From contig NZ_JABWGO010000017.1 of assembly GCF_013363995.1 (NCBI RefSeq), positions 48,365 through 112,364 of the forward strand: a DNA stretch of 64,000 nucleotides, in the 5' to 3' direction. Source of the stretch: Nonomuraea rhodomycinica. Its GTDB lineage: Bacteria; Actinomycetota; Actinomycetes; Streptosporangiales; Streptosporangiaceae. The position numbers and the translations under genes are program-made. This document shows, piece after piece, positions 7,842 to 15,766 of the stretch (position 1 is its first letter; every line of letters begins with the position of its first letter). The notes beneath the pieces are model-generated. The model was given only the letters and a program-made list of their open reading frames with translations. It searched no databases and had not been told where the DNA came from.

Positions 7842-9044
7842 GTGTACGGCACAGGGAACGGGTTCGCGTCCCGGATGCGCTCGGCGGTCGTCACTCCCCT
7901 GTCCCCGTTGCTGCTGGGCCGGGTCGCGCTGACGGCGGGGCTGGCGGGCGTGACCGCGCCGGTCCAGGTGGCCCTCTCGGCGGGAGGGCTCTCGGCCGGG
8001 CCGCTCCCGGCGGGAGGGGCGGCGGCGGGCGGGCCGGGATGGGCGCTCGCCGGGACGGCGGCGCTGATGGCGCTGCTGGTCGTGCACGCGCGGTTCCTGC
8101 TCGGGGTGCTGGCGCGCCGCGAGGGCGGGTGGTGGCTGGTCGGCGCGCAGGCGTGGCTGACGTACCTGCCGATGCCGTGGTACGGGGCGGCGTGGACGCC
8201 GGTGTGCGGGCTGCTGTCGGGCGCGCTGCTCGTCGTCGCCTACCGGGTCCGGTCGCCGGCGCTGGTGGCGCTCGCGGTGGCGTGCGGCCCGGTGCTGCTG
8301 TGGGCGCCGCCCGGCGCCCTGGACCACATCGGCTGGGCGGTGGCGGCGCCGGCGCTGGGGCTGGCCGAGTACGCCGTGGTGACGCTCGCCGTGCGGGCGC
8401 ACTGGCTGGCCGGCGCCCGCAACGACGTCATCGAACGGGCGGTCGCGCTGGAGCGCCGCCGGTTCACCCGCGACCTGCACGACCTGGTGGGGCACCGGCT
8501 GACGGCCCTGGTGCTGAAGGCGCAGCTCGTGGAGCGGCTGGTGCGGGAGGGCGATCCCAAGGCGGGGATCGAGGCGGGGGAGACGCTGGAGCTGCTGCGC
8601 GTCCTCGCCTCCGACGTGCGCGCCGTCGCCCACGGCGCGGGGCACGCGTCGCTGGAGAGCGAGCTGGCGTCGGCGCGCGCCCTGCTGGAGTCGGTGGGGG
8701 TGCGCTGCGACGTACGGGTGTCGTGCCGGGAGATGCCGGGGGAGGTGTCCGAGGCGCTGGTCCACGTGCTGCGCGAGGGGGTGACGAACATCCTGCGGCA
8801 CGCGGCGGCGCGGCGGTGCGTGATCCGGCTGGACGAGCAGGACCGGCTGATCCGGCTGTCGATGAGGAACGACGGCGTCCGCCCCGGACGGCGCCGGGAC
8901 GGCGGTGACGGGCAGGGCCTGGGGAATCTCACCGAGCGCGTCGCGCTGCTGGGCGGGTGGCTGGAGACGGAGATCAGCGGCGCTGAATTCGCTTTCTCGG
9001 CTTTCGTTCCCCGGGCCCATCGTGACCGTCTAACCAGCGTTTGA
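7842..9044 (+). CDS. Sensor histidine kinase (NarL/DesK type) of the lanthipeptide cluster
   Basis: This 400-residue membrane kinase has about five hydrophobic segments in residues 10-190, then a HisKA_3 dimerisation helix RRRFTRDLHDLVGHRL with phospho-acceptor His213. A short HATPase domain follows, with N-box HVLREGVTNILRHAAAR and G-box GDGQGLGNLTERVALLGG. No extracellular sensor domain is large enough to suggest a ligand. It precedes the synthetase gene by 117 bp, in the same direction. The only response regulator in the region is the convergent gene ending at 17785, so the two probably form one system split to either side of the operon. The start is a GTG with a G-rich upstream tract and is uncertain. 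Confidence 0.85.
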   Translation: MYGTGNGFASRMRSAVVTPLSPLLLGRVALTAGLAGVTAPVQVALSAGGLSAGPLPAGGAAAGGPGWALAGTAALMALLVVHARFLLGVLARREGGWWLVGAQAWLTYLPMPWYGAAWTPVCGLLSGALLVVAYRVRSPALVALAVACGPVLLWAPPGALDHIGWAVAAPALGLAEYAVVTLAVRAHWLAGARNDVIERAVALERRRFTRDLHDLVGHRLTALVLKAQLVERLVREGDPKAGIEAGETLELLRVLASDVRAVAHGAGHASLESELASARALLESVGVRCDVRVSCREMPGEVSEALVHVLREGVTNILRHAAARRCVIRLDEQDRLIRLSMRNDGVRPGRRRDGGDGQGLGNLTERVALLGGWLETEISGAEFAFSAFVPRAHRDRLTSV

Positions 9045-9053
9045 TGAGGAACG

Positions 9054-9100
9054 CACATATGTAATCACATTTCGCACAATAGAGCGGTTTAATGTGTTAC
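9054..9100 (+). promoter_or_regulatory. AT-rich operator/promoter region of the lanthipeptide operon
   Basis: The 117 bp between the kinase and lanKC contain a sharp AT-rich island. CACAT occurs at 9054 and 9066, CACAA at 9075 and the complementary ATGTG at 9092. GTAATCACATT (9061-9071) and AATGTGTTAC (9091-9100) form an inverted repeat with one base missing. It is the obvious candidate site for the cluster's NarL-type regulator and for the main promoter. Exact -35 and -10 boxes are not clear. Confidence 0.5.
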
Positions 9101-9161
9101 TAGCCGCATACCCGCCCGGAGCGCCAATCTTTACTCCAGACCGCACCGGGAGGGGCGCCAG

Positions 9162-11819
9162 ATGGACCAGTATGAGCTGTACTGCCTGGCAGACAGCCAT
9201 TTCTACGACACGCTCGGCCGCACCCAGGCCGAGGAGTCGGGCTTCTCCGTCCTGCGCCGTCCGCTGCCCGAGGGCTGGGCCCACGAGGTCACCGGAACCT
9301 GGTGTTATTACGCCGCCACCGGCCAGCCGCCGCTGCCCCGGCAGGGCTGGAAGATCCACGTCTCCGCCCGTCTCGACGACGCCGAACGGGCCATCGCCGC
9401 GGTGTGGGAATATTGCCTCCCCCGCGGAATCGCCTTCAAGTTCCTGCGCGGCCCCGCCGTTCACGTGATGGTCAATTCCAAGGCCGCCTCCCGCGCCTCC
9501 AGCGGGAAACTCGTCACCATATATCCGCGCGACGAGGCGCAGCTCGAACTCGCCCTCAAGGAACTGCACGAGCTCCTGCGCGGCGTCCAGGGCCCGTACG
9601 TCCTCAGCGACCTGCGCTACGGCGAGGGCCCGCTCTACGTCCGTTACGGCGGCTTCGCCGAGCGGCACTGCCTGTCCGGCGGCGGCGAACGGGTGCTCGC
9701 CGTCGAGGACGGCGACGGCCGGCTCGTGCCCGACGTGCGCGGAGCCACGTTCACCGTGCCGCCGTGGACGACCCTGCCCGCCTTCCTGGAGCCGCACCTG
9801 GCCGCCCGCAACGCGGTCACCACGAACGGCCTGCCGTACGAGATCGAGCAGGTCCTGCACTTCTCCAACGGCGGCGGCGTCTACCTGGCCCGCCACCGCT
9901 CCACCGGCGAGCGGGTGGTGCTGAAGGAGGCGCGCCCGCACGCCGGGCTCGACGCCGCCGGCCGTGACGCGGTCACCCGGCTCGCCCACGAGCGCGACGT
10001 GCTGGAACGCCTGGCCGGTCTCGACGCGGCGCCCGCGCTGCGCGACCACTTCACGCTCGGCGAGCACCACTTCATCGTGACCGAGTTCGTGGACGGCACG
10101 CCGCTCCAGCGCCGCCTCGTCCACCGCTACCCCCTGACCCGGGCCACCTGCGGGCCCGAGGACGTCGCCGCGTACACGCGCTGGGCGCTCGCCACGCTCG
10201 ACCAGGTGGAGGAGGCGGTCGAGGCGCTGCACGCGCGCGGCGTCGTCTTCGGCGACCTGCATCCCGACAACGTGCTGCTCACCGGTGGCGGACGCGTGGT
10301 GCTGATCGACTACGAGGTCGCCACGCTGGTGGGCGACGGCGCGCGCTCCGCGCTGGCGCATCCCGCGTTCGCCGCGCCGCCGGACCGGCAGGGGGTGGAC
10401 GTCGACAGGTACGCGATGGCATGCCTGCGGTTCGGGCTGTTCGCCCCGCAGTGCACGATCATGCTGCCGCTGCACCGGCCCAAGATCCATCAGCTCGCCG
10501 AGCTGGTCGCCGAGCACTTCCCGGGAACGGCGGACATGGCCCGCGCCGCCGCGGCCACCATCGCCGGCCCCGTGCCGGTCGCCGCCGCCGAGCCGGCCGC
10601 CGGCGCCCGTCCCACGGCCGCCACCGTCGCCGGTCCCGAGACGACGTCCGCCGCCGGTCGCGAGGCGACGTCCGCCGCCGTCGCGGACCGCGTGCCCGTG
10701 CCGGGCCTCGCGCCCTGGCCCGACCTGCGCGACGCGATGGCCCGGGCCATCACCGCCGCCGCCACCCCGGAGCGCGACGACCGGCTCTTCCCCGGCGACG
10801 TGGCCCAGTTCCGTCCCGGCGGCGGGCTCAACCTCGCCCACGGCGCCGCCGGCGTCCTGTTCGCGCTCACGGCCACCGGCGCCGGCCGGTTCCCCGCGTA
10901 CGAGGAATGGCTGCGCGAGCGGGCGCTGCGCCCCGCCCAGGGATCAGGGCTCGGCCTGTACGACGGGCTGCACGGCATCGCGTACGTCCTCGACCGGCTC
11001 GGACTCCGCGCGGACGCCCTCGACCTGGCCTCCGCCTGCTTACGCGAGCGGTGGGAGGAGCTGGAGTCCGGCCTCCACTCCGGACTGTCCGGGATCGGGC
11101 TGTGCCTGCTCCACCTCGGCGAGCCCGACCTGACCCGGGCCGCGCTGCGCGCCGCCGACATCTGCGCCGACCGGCTCGGCGGCCCCGGCGACGTCCCCGA
11201 GACCAGCGGCGGCGACCACCCCCGCGCCGGCCTCATGTACGGCTCCAGCGGCCCCGCCCTGCTCTTCCTGCACGCCTACGAGCACACCGGCGACAGCGCG
11301 CTGCTCGACCTGGCCGCCACCGCGCTCCGGCAGGACCTGCGCCGCTGCGCCACCGCCAAGGACGGCTCGCTCCAGGTGAACCAGGGCTGGCGGCTCCTGC
11401 CGTACCTCGACGAGGGATCGGCGGGCATCGCCCTCGTCCTGGCCCGCTACCTCGTCCACCGCGACGACCCCGACCTCGCCGAGGCGCTGCCCCTGCTGCG
11501 GCGGGCCGGCCACGCCGGCTACTACGTCCAGCCCGGGCTGTTCACCGGCCGGGCCGGCCTCGTCGCCGCGCTCCCCGACGGCGACCCCGGAACCGGCCGC
11601 CTCGTCAAGGGGCTGCGCTGGCACGCGCTGCCGTTCGCCGGCGGCCTCGCCTTCCCCGGCGACCAGCTGTTGCGGCTGTCGATGGACTTCGCGACGGGCA
11701 CCGCGGGTGTCCTGTTCGCGCTCGGCGCGGTGCTGGGCGACCAGCCTGTGCACCTGCCCTTCCTGGAGCCGGTCCCGCAAGGGCGGCCCCGCCACCCCGA
11801 CACACGGAAGGAGGTGTGA
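9162..11819 (+). CDS. lanKC: Class III lanthipeptide synthetase (lyase-kinase-cyclase)
   Basis: This 885-residue RamC/LabKC-type enzyme phosphorylates Ser/Thr of the precursor, eliminates phosphate and closes thioether rings. The N-terminal lyase-like part (about 1-215) contains GWKIHVSA and FKFLRG. The Ser/Thr kinase part (about 225-470) shows LKEARPH with Lys255, FGDLHPDN with Asp365 and Asn370, and IDYE with Asp383 in place of DFG. An Ala/Pro-rich linker of about 50 residues follows. The C-terminal barrel repeats Gly motifs (LYDGLHGIAYVL, LHSGLSGIG, GLMYGSSGPALLFL, DEGSAGIALVL, TGTAGVLFAL). It lacks the zinc Cys-His set of class I and II cyclases, as expected for class III. A GGGAGGGG ribosome site precedes the ATG. 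Confidence 0.93.
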   Translation: MDQYELYCLADSHFYDTLGRTQAEESGFSVLRRPLPEGWAHEVTGTWCYYAATGQPPLPRQGWKIHVSARLDDAERAIAAVWEYCLPRGIAFKFLRGPAVHVMVNSKAASRASSGKLVTIYPRDEAQLELALKELHELLRGVQGPYVLSDLRYGEGPLYVRYGGFAERHCLSGGGERVLAVEDGDGRLVPDVRGATFTVPPWTTLPAFLEPHLAARNAVTTNGLPYEIEQVLHFSNGGGVYLARHRSTGERVVLKEARPHAGLDAAGRDAVTRLAHERDVLERLAGLDAAPALRDHFTLGEHHFIVTEFVDGTPLQRRLVHRYPLTRATCGPEDVAAYTRWALATLDQVEEAVEALHARGVVFGDLHPDNVLLTGGGRVVLIDYEVATLVGDGARSALAHPAFAAPPDRQGVDVDRYAMACLRFGLFAPQCTIMLPLHRPKIHQLAELVAEHFPGTADMARAAAATIAGPVPVAAAEPAAGARPTAATVAGPETTSAAGREATSAAVADRVPVPGLAPWPDLRDAMARAITAAATPERDDRLFPGDVAQFRPGGGLNLAHGAAGVLFALTATGAGRFPAYEEWLRERALRPAQGSGLGLYDGLHGIAYVLDRLGLRADALDLASACLRERWEELESGLHSGLSGIGLCLLHLGEPDLTRAALRAADICADRLGGPGDVPETSGGDHPRAGLMYGSSGPALLFLHAYEHTGDSALLDLAATALRQDLRRCATAKDGSLQVNQGWRLLPYLDEGSAGIALVLARYLVHRDDPDLAEALPLLRRAGHAGYYVQPGLFTGRAGLVAALPDGDPGTGRLVKGLRWHALPFAGGLAFPGDQLLRLSMDFATGTAGVLFALGAVLGDQPVHLPFLEPVPQGRPRHPDTRKEV

Positions 11820-11822
11820 ACC

Positions 11823-11954
11823 ATGGTTCTCCTCGACCTGCAGGGCCTCGAGTCCCCGGCGAGCAGCGACGTCGCCAGCGGCGGCTCCACGCTCACCGTG
11901 CTGGGCTGCCACTCCGGCACCCCCAGCAACCTGAGCGTCGCGGTCTGCCACTGA
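11823..11954 (+). CDS. lanA: Class III lanthipeptide precursor (SapB/AmfS-like)
   Basis: This 43-residue precursor starts 3 nt after the synthetase stop, behind a strong AAGGAGG ribosome site. The leader begins MVLLDLQGLESP and carries the LxDLQ motif recognised by class III synthetases (RamS and AmfS have the same kind of motif). The core has two ring motifs of the form S/T-x2-S/T-x3-C: STLTVLGC (Ser22, Thr25, Cys29) and SNLSVAVC (Ser35, Ser38, Cys42). The last residue is His43. These predict two lanthionine or labionin-type rings. Because Thr25 is the middle residue of the first ring, that ring could be a methylated variant. Other dehydratable residues are Ser14, Ser15, Ser19, Thr23, Ser31 and Thr33. 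Confidence 0.93.
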   Translation: MVLLDLQGLESPASSDVASGGSTLTVLGCHSGTPSNLSVAVCH

Positions 11955-11968
11955 CCCGCGACATCGGC

Positions 11969-12004
11969 GATCCCCGCGCCGCCGCTCTCGTCGGCGCGGG
12001 GATC
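11969..12004 (+). terminator. Intercistronic hairpin after the precursor gene
   Basis: GATCCCCGCGCCG (11969-11981) and CGGCGCGGGGATC (11992-12004) form a perfect 13-bp stem with a 10-nt loop. It lies 15 nt after the lanA stop and has no U tract. It probably acts as a partial terminator or a 3' stabiliser, giving more precursor mRNA than transporter mRNA from one promoter. Confidence 0.75.
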
Positions 12005-12041
12005 CCCGGCATTCCTGGGTGATTCGGTGAGGGAGGTACGG

Positions 12042-13967
12042 GTGCGGGCCGGAGACCGGCTGGTGCTGGACGCCGTGCGGCGCGGCGGGCCGTGGCCCGT
12101 GGTGCTGGCCGTCACGGCCGTCGCCGGGGCCGCCGCCGAGCTGGCCCTGCCGTACGCGGCGGGCCGTACGGTCGACGTCCTCACCGGGTCGGTCACGGGC
12201 GCGGCCACCGATTCTTCCGCCGGCGGGAGCGCCGGCGTGCTCGACGGCCTCACCGGGGCTCTCCTCGGCGGCGCCGGGGGCTGGCTGGTCGCCTGCGTCG
12301 CGCTCGTCGCGTGCGTCATGCTGTGCGAGAGCGCCGGCGTGTGGGCACGCGGCGCGAGCGGCGCCCGGGCCGCGGCGCTGCTCCGGCTCCGTGTCCTGCG
12401 TCACGTGCTCGGCGCCGGGCCCGCCGCCACCCGCCGCTTCCCCGAGGGGGAGCTGGCCACCCGGGCCGGGCTCAACGCCGAGGAGGCGGGCCGGGCGCCG
12501 GAGACGGTGACCGGCGCGCTCGCGCTGCTCGTCCCGACGGCCGGCGCGCTCGTCGCGCTCACCCTCATCCACCCCGTCCTCACCGTCGCCCTGGCCGCCG
12601 GGATCGTCCTCGTGCTGCTGGTGCTGCGCGGGTTCCTCCGTACGACGACGGCCATCGCGGGCGGTTACCAGCAGGCGCAGGGCGAGATCGCCGCCCGGCT
12701 CGTCGGCGCCCTGGACGGCGCGCGCACCATCGCGGCGGCGGGGACCGCCGGCCGCGAGGCCGGCCGCGTCCTCGCGCCCCTGGAGAACCTGCGCCGGCAC
12801 GGCCTGGCCCTGTGGCGGGCCAACGCCTCGGCCGGGGTGCGCGCCGGGCTGGTGGTGCCGCTGGCCGAGGTGGCGGTGCTGGCCGCGGGCGGCCTCCTGC
12901 TGGCCTCGGGCGAGCTGACGGTGGGGGAGCTGTACGCGGCGGCCAGGTACGCGGTGCTGGGGTCGGCGCTCAGCACGGGCCTGGGACTGGCCGGGGCGCT
13001 GGCCCGGGCGCGCTCGGCGGGCGCCCGCCTGGCCGACCTCCTCGCGATCCCGCGCCCGGCGTACGGTTCCCGCGGCCTGGCCGGGCCGCCCGCGACGTCC
13101 GCCTCCGCAACCTCCTCCGTCTCCTCGAACGGGAGGACGTCGCCGGGCACGCCGAAGGGGGAGACGGGGACGCTGGAGTTCCGGGGCGTGGCGGCGCACG
13201 GGCTCGCGGTAGGGGACCTGGTCGTCCCCGGCGGGTCCGTGACGGCCGTCGTGGGACGCTCGGGCTCGGGCAAGTCGCTGCTCGCCGCGCTGGCGGCCCG
13301 CCTGGTCGACCCCGAACGCGGGACGATCCTGCTGGACGGCGTGCCGCTGCCCGAGCTGACGCACGACGAGCTGCGGCGCGCGATCGGCTGCGCCTTCGAC
13401 CGCCCCGTGCTGGTCGGCGACACCATCGGCGACGCCATCGCCTTCGGCCTCCCGGGCGCGCCGCCGGCGGCCGTCGCGGCGGCGGCAGCGGCGGCCAGGG
13501 CCGACGGCTTCGTGCAGCGGCTGCCCCAGGGGTACGCCACCCCGCTCCCCGACGCGCCCCTGTCCGGCGGCGAACGGCAGCGGATCGGCCTGGCCCGCGC
13601 CTTCGCCCAGGCCGGACGCCTGCTCGTCCTGGACGACGCCACCAGCAGCCTCGACACCGTCACCGAGCGCCAGGTCGGCCGGGCCCTCACCGCCGACCCG
13701 GCCGGCCGCACCCGGCTGATCGCCGCCCACCGCGTCGCCACGGCCGCCCGCGCCGCCCTGGTCGTCTGGCTGGACGACGGCACCGTACGCGCCACGGGAA
13801 GCCACGCCGACCTCTGGCACGACCCCTCCTACCGCGCGGTCTTCCAGGACCCGGCCCCCGAGCACGAGCCCCACCACCGAGAGAGCCCCCACCAGGAGAC
13901 CCCCGGGAAACAGACCTCCCGCGGGCGGATCGCCCAGCGGCCGGTCGTCCAGGAGAAGACCCCATGA
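12042..13967 (+). CDS. lanT1: ABC half-transporter of the lanthipeptide cluster (RamA-like)
   Basis: This fused membrane/ATPase half-transporter of 641 residues is proposed to export the modified peptide. The first about 330 residues are hydrophobic with roughly six membrane segments. The ATPase carries Walker A GRSGSGKS (Lys411), signature LSGGERQRIGLARA, Walker B LLVLDDATSSLD and the H-loop in IAAHRVAT. I chose the GTG at 12042 because GGGAGG lies five bases upstream; the in-frame GTG at 12027 would place that ribosome site inside the gene. Its stop overlaps the next start as ATGA, indicating translational coupling. Together with lanT2 it forms a heterodimer of the RamA/RamB kind. Confidence 0.88.
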   Translation: MRAGDRLVLDAVRRGGPWPVVLAVTAVAGAAAELALPYAAGRTVDVLTGSVTGAATDSSAGGSAGVLDGLTGALLGGAGGWLVACVALVACVMLCESAGVWARGASGARAAALLRLRVLRHVLGAGPAATRRFPEGELATRAGLNAEEAGRAPETVTGALALLVPTAGALVALTLIHPVLTVALAAGIVLVLLVLRGFLRTTTAIAGGYQQAQGEIAARLVGALDGARTIAAAGTAGREAGRVLAPLENLRRHGLALWRANASAGVRAGLVVPLAEVAVLAAGGLLLASGELTVGELYAAARYAVLGSALSTGLGLAGALARARSAGARLADLLAIPRPAYGSRGLAGPPATSASATSSVSSNGRTSPGTPKGETGTLEFRGVAAHGLAVGDLVVPGGSVTAVVGRSGSGKSLLAALAARLVDPERGTILLDGVPLPELTHDELRRAIGCAFDRPVLVGDTIGDAIAFGLPGAPPAAVAAAAAAARADGFVQRLPQGYATPLPDAPLSGGERQRIGLARAFAQAGRLLVLDDATSSLDTVTERQVGRALTADPAGRTRLIAAHRVATAARAALVVWLDDGTVRATGSHADLWHDPSYRAVFQDPAPEHEPHHRESPHQETPGKQTSRGRIAQRPVVQEKTP

Positions 13968-15766
13968 CCACCCCTCCGGCCGCCCCGCGCGGCGGCACGG
14001 CGACGGCCGTGCGCCGCGGCACGGCGACGGCGCCGCTCCGGCGGGCGTTGCGACGGCACCCCCGCCGGCTCGCCCGCATCGCCGCCTGGTCGGCCCTGGA
14101 GGCCGTCCCCGCGTTCCTCATCGGCCACGCCGTGGCCCGCGCCATCGAGGACGGCTTCGCGGCCGGCCGCCCCGGCACCGGCCTGGCGTGGCTGGCCGCG
14201 CTCGGCGCGGCGTGGCTGGTCGCCGCCGTCGCCGCGCGGCAGATCGTGCTCGCCGTGGCCGCCGTCGCCGAACCGTTCCGCGACGACCTGCTCGCCGTCG
14301 TCGTCCACGGCGCCGTCCGCCGGGCCGCCGCCACGGCCGGCGCGCGGCGGGACAGCGCGGCCGTCACCCGGGCCGGGCTCCAGGTCGAGCTGGCCAGGGA
14401 CGCGTTCGCGGCGGTGGTGACGACGGTCAGGGGATTCGCGTTCACCGTGGTCAGCGTCGTGCTCGGCCTGCTCACGCTGGCGCCGGGAGCGGCGGCGCTG
14501 GTGCTGCCGCCGTTCGCCGCCGGGCTGGGGCTGTTCCTGGCGTCGCTGCCGGCGCTGGCGCGCGGGCAGCGGGCGTTCCTGCTGGCCGACGAACGGCTCG
14601 CCGAGGCGACGACGGCCACGATGGGCGGATTGCGGGACATCGCCGCCTGCGGCGCGGAGCGGCGCGAGGGCGACCGGCTGGCGGCCCGCGTCGCGGAACA
14701 GGCCGGCGCGGCGCGTGCCCTCGCCCGCGTCACGGCGCTCCGCACGGCCGCGCTGGCCGTGGGCGGATGGCTGCCCGTCCTGCTGCTCCTCGCCGGGACG
14801 CCGTGGCTGCTGCGCGGCGGGGCCGGCGCCGGCGTCGTCGTCGGCGCGCTCGCGTACGTCACGCAGTCGCTCGCGCCCGCGCTCGGCGGGCTCGTGCAGG
14901 GCCTGGGCGTCAGCGGCGTGCGGCTGGCGGCCACGCGGGAGCGCATCACCGCCTCGGGAGCGGACGAGGCGCCGCCCGAGCCGGCCGCGCCGGACCACGG
15001 CACCGCCTCGGCAGAGGGCGAGGCGGTGCCGGTCCCGCGCCTGCGTCCCGCGGGCGCGGAGGTCCTGCTGAGCGGGGTCACGTTCGCGTACGGACCGCAC
15101 GCGCGGCCGGTCGTGGCGGCCCTCGACCTGCGCGTGCCCGAAGGGGAGCACCTGGCGGTGGTCGGGCCCAGCGGGGCGGGCAAGTCCACGCTGGCGGCCC
15201 TCGTCAGCGGCCTGCTGCGGCCCGACGCGGGTGAGGCGCTGATCGGCGGCGTCCCGGCCGCGTACGCCGACCCGTCCGCCCGGGTCCTCATCCCGCAGGA
15301 GGCGTACGTCTTCCGCGGCACGCTGCGCGAGAACCTCGCGTACCTGGCACCGGAAGGAGACGCGGAAGAGGAGCTCGGCCGGGCCGTCGCGGCGCTCGGC
15401 GCGGAGGAGCTGGTGCGGGCCGCCGGCGGGTACGACGCGCCGCTCGACCCCGCCGCCCTGTCCGCCGGGCAGCGCCAGCTCGTCGCCCTGGTCCGCGCCT
15501 ACCTGTCGCCCGCCCGTCTCGTCGTCCTGGACGAGGCCACCTCCTGTCTCGACCCGGCCGCCGAGGCGCGGGTCGAGCGGGCGTTCGCCCGGCGCGGCGG
15601 CACGCTCGTCGTGGTCGCCCACCGCATCACCTCCGCCCGGCGCGCCGGGCGCGTCCTGCTCATGGACGGGCCCGACGTGCGCACCGGCACGCACGACGAA
15701 CTCGTCCGCACCGCCCCCCTGTACGCCGACCTGGTCGGCCATTGGCAACCGGAGCCCGTGTCATGA
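13964..15766 (+). CDS. lanT2: ABC half-transporter of the lanthipeptide cluster (RamB-like)
   Basis: This is the second fused half-transporter, 600 residues, starting at an ATG overlapping the lanT1 stop. The membrane part spans about residues 40-330. The ATPase has Walker A GPSGAGKST (Lys407), Q-loop IPQEAYVF, signature LSAGQRQLVAL, Walker B LVVLDEATSCLDP and H-loop VVAHRITSA. The first about 30 residues are Arg/Ala/Thr-rich and probably cytoplasmic. No peptidase C39 domain is present, so leader removal must come from another enzyme. That fits the protease gene that overlaps its stop codon by ATGA. Confidence 0.88.
   Translation: MTTPPAAPRGGTATAVRRGTATAPLRRALRRHPRRLARIAAWSALEAVPAFLIGHAVARAIEDGFAAGRPGTGLAWLAALGAAWLVAAVAARQIVLAVAAVAEPFRDDLLAVVVHGAVRRAAATAGARRDSAAVTRAGLQVELARDAFAAVVTTVRGFAFTVVSVVLGLLTLAPGAAALVLPPFAAGLGLFLASLPALARGQRAFLLADERLAEATTATMGGLRDIAACGAERREGDRLAARVAEQAGAARALARVTALRTAALAVGGWLPVLLLLAGTPWLLRGGAGAGVVVGALAYVTQSLAPALGGLVQGLGVSGVRLAATRERITASGADEAPPEPAAPDHGTASAEGEAVPVPRLRPAGAEVLLSGVTFAYGPHARPVVAALDLRVPEGEHLAVVGPSGAGKSTLAALVSGLLRPDAGEALIGGVPAAYADPSARVLIPQEAYVFRGTLRENLAYLAPEGDAEEELGRAVAALGAEELVRAAGGYDAPLDPAALSAGQRQLVALVRAYLSPARLVVLDEATSCLDPAAEARVERAFARRGGTLVVVAHRITSARRAGRVLLMDGPDVRTGTHDELVRTAPLYADLVGHWQPEPVS

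Noticed and set aside
11955..12041. Second lanthipeptide precursor downstream of lanA
   Set aside because: The interval holds only the hairpin and the transporter ribosome site. No LxDLQ leader or ring motif is present.
11040..13892. 950-codon minus-strand open frame across lanKC, lanA and lanT1
   Set aside because: Opposite to four well-supported genes and without motifs.
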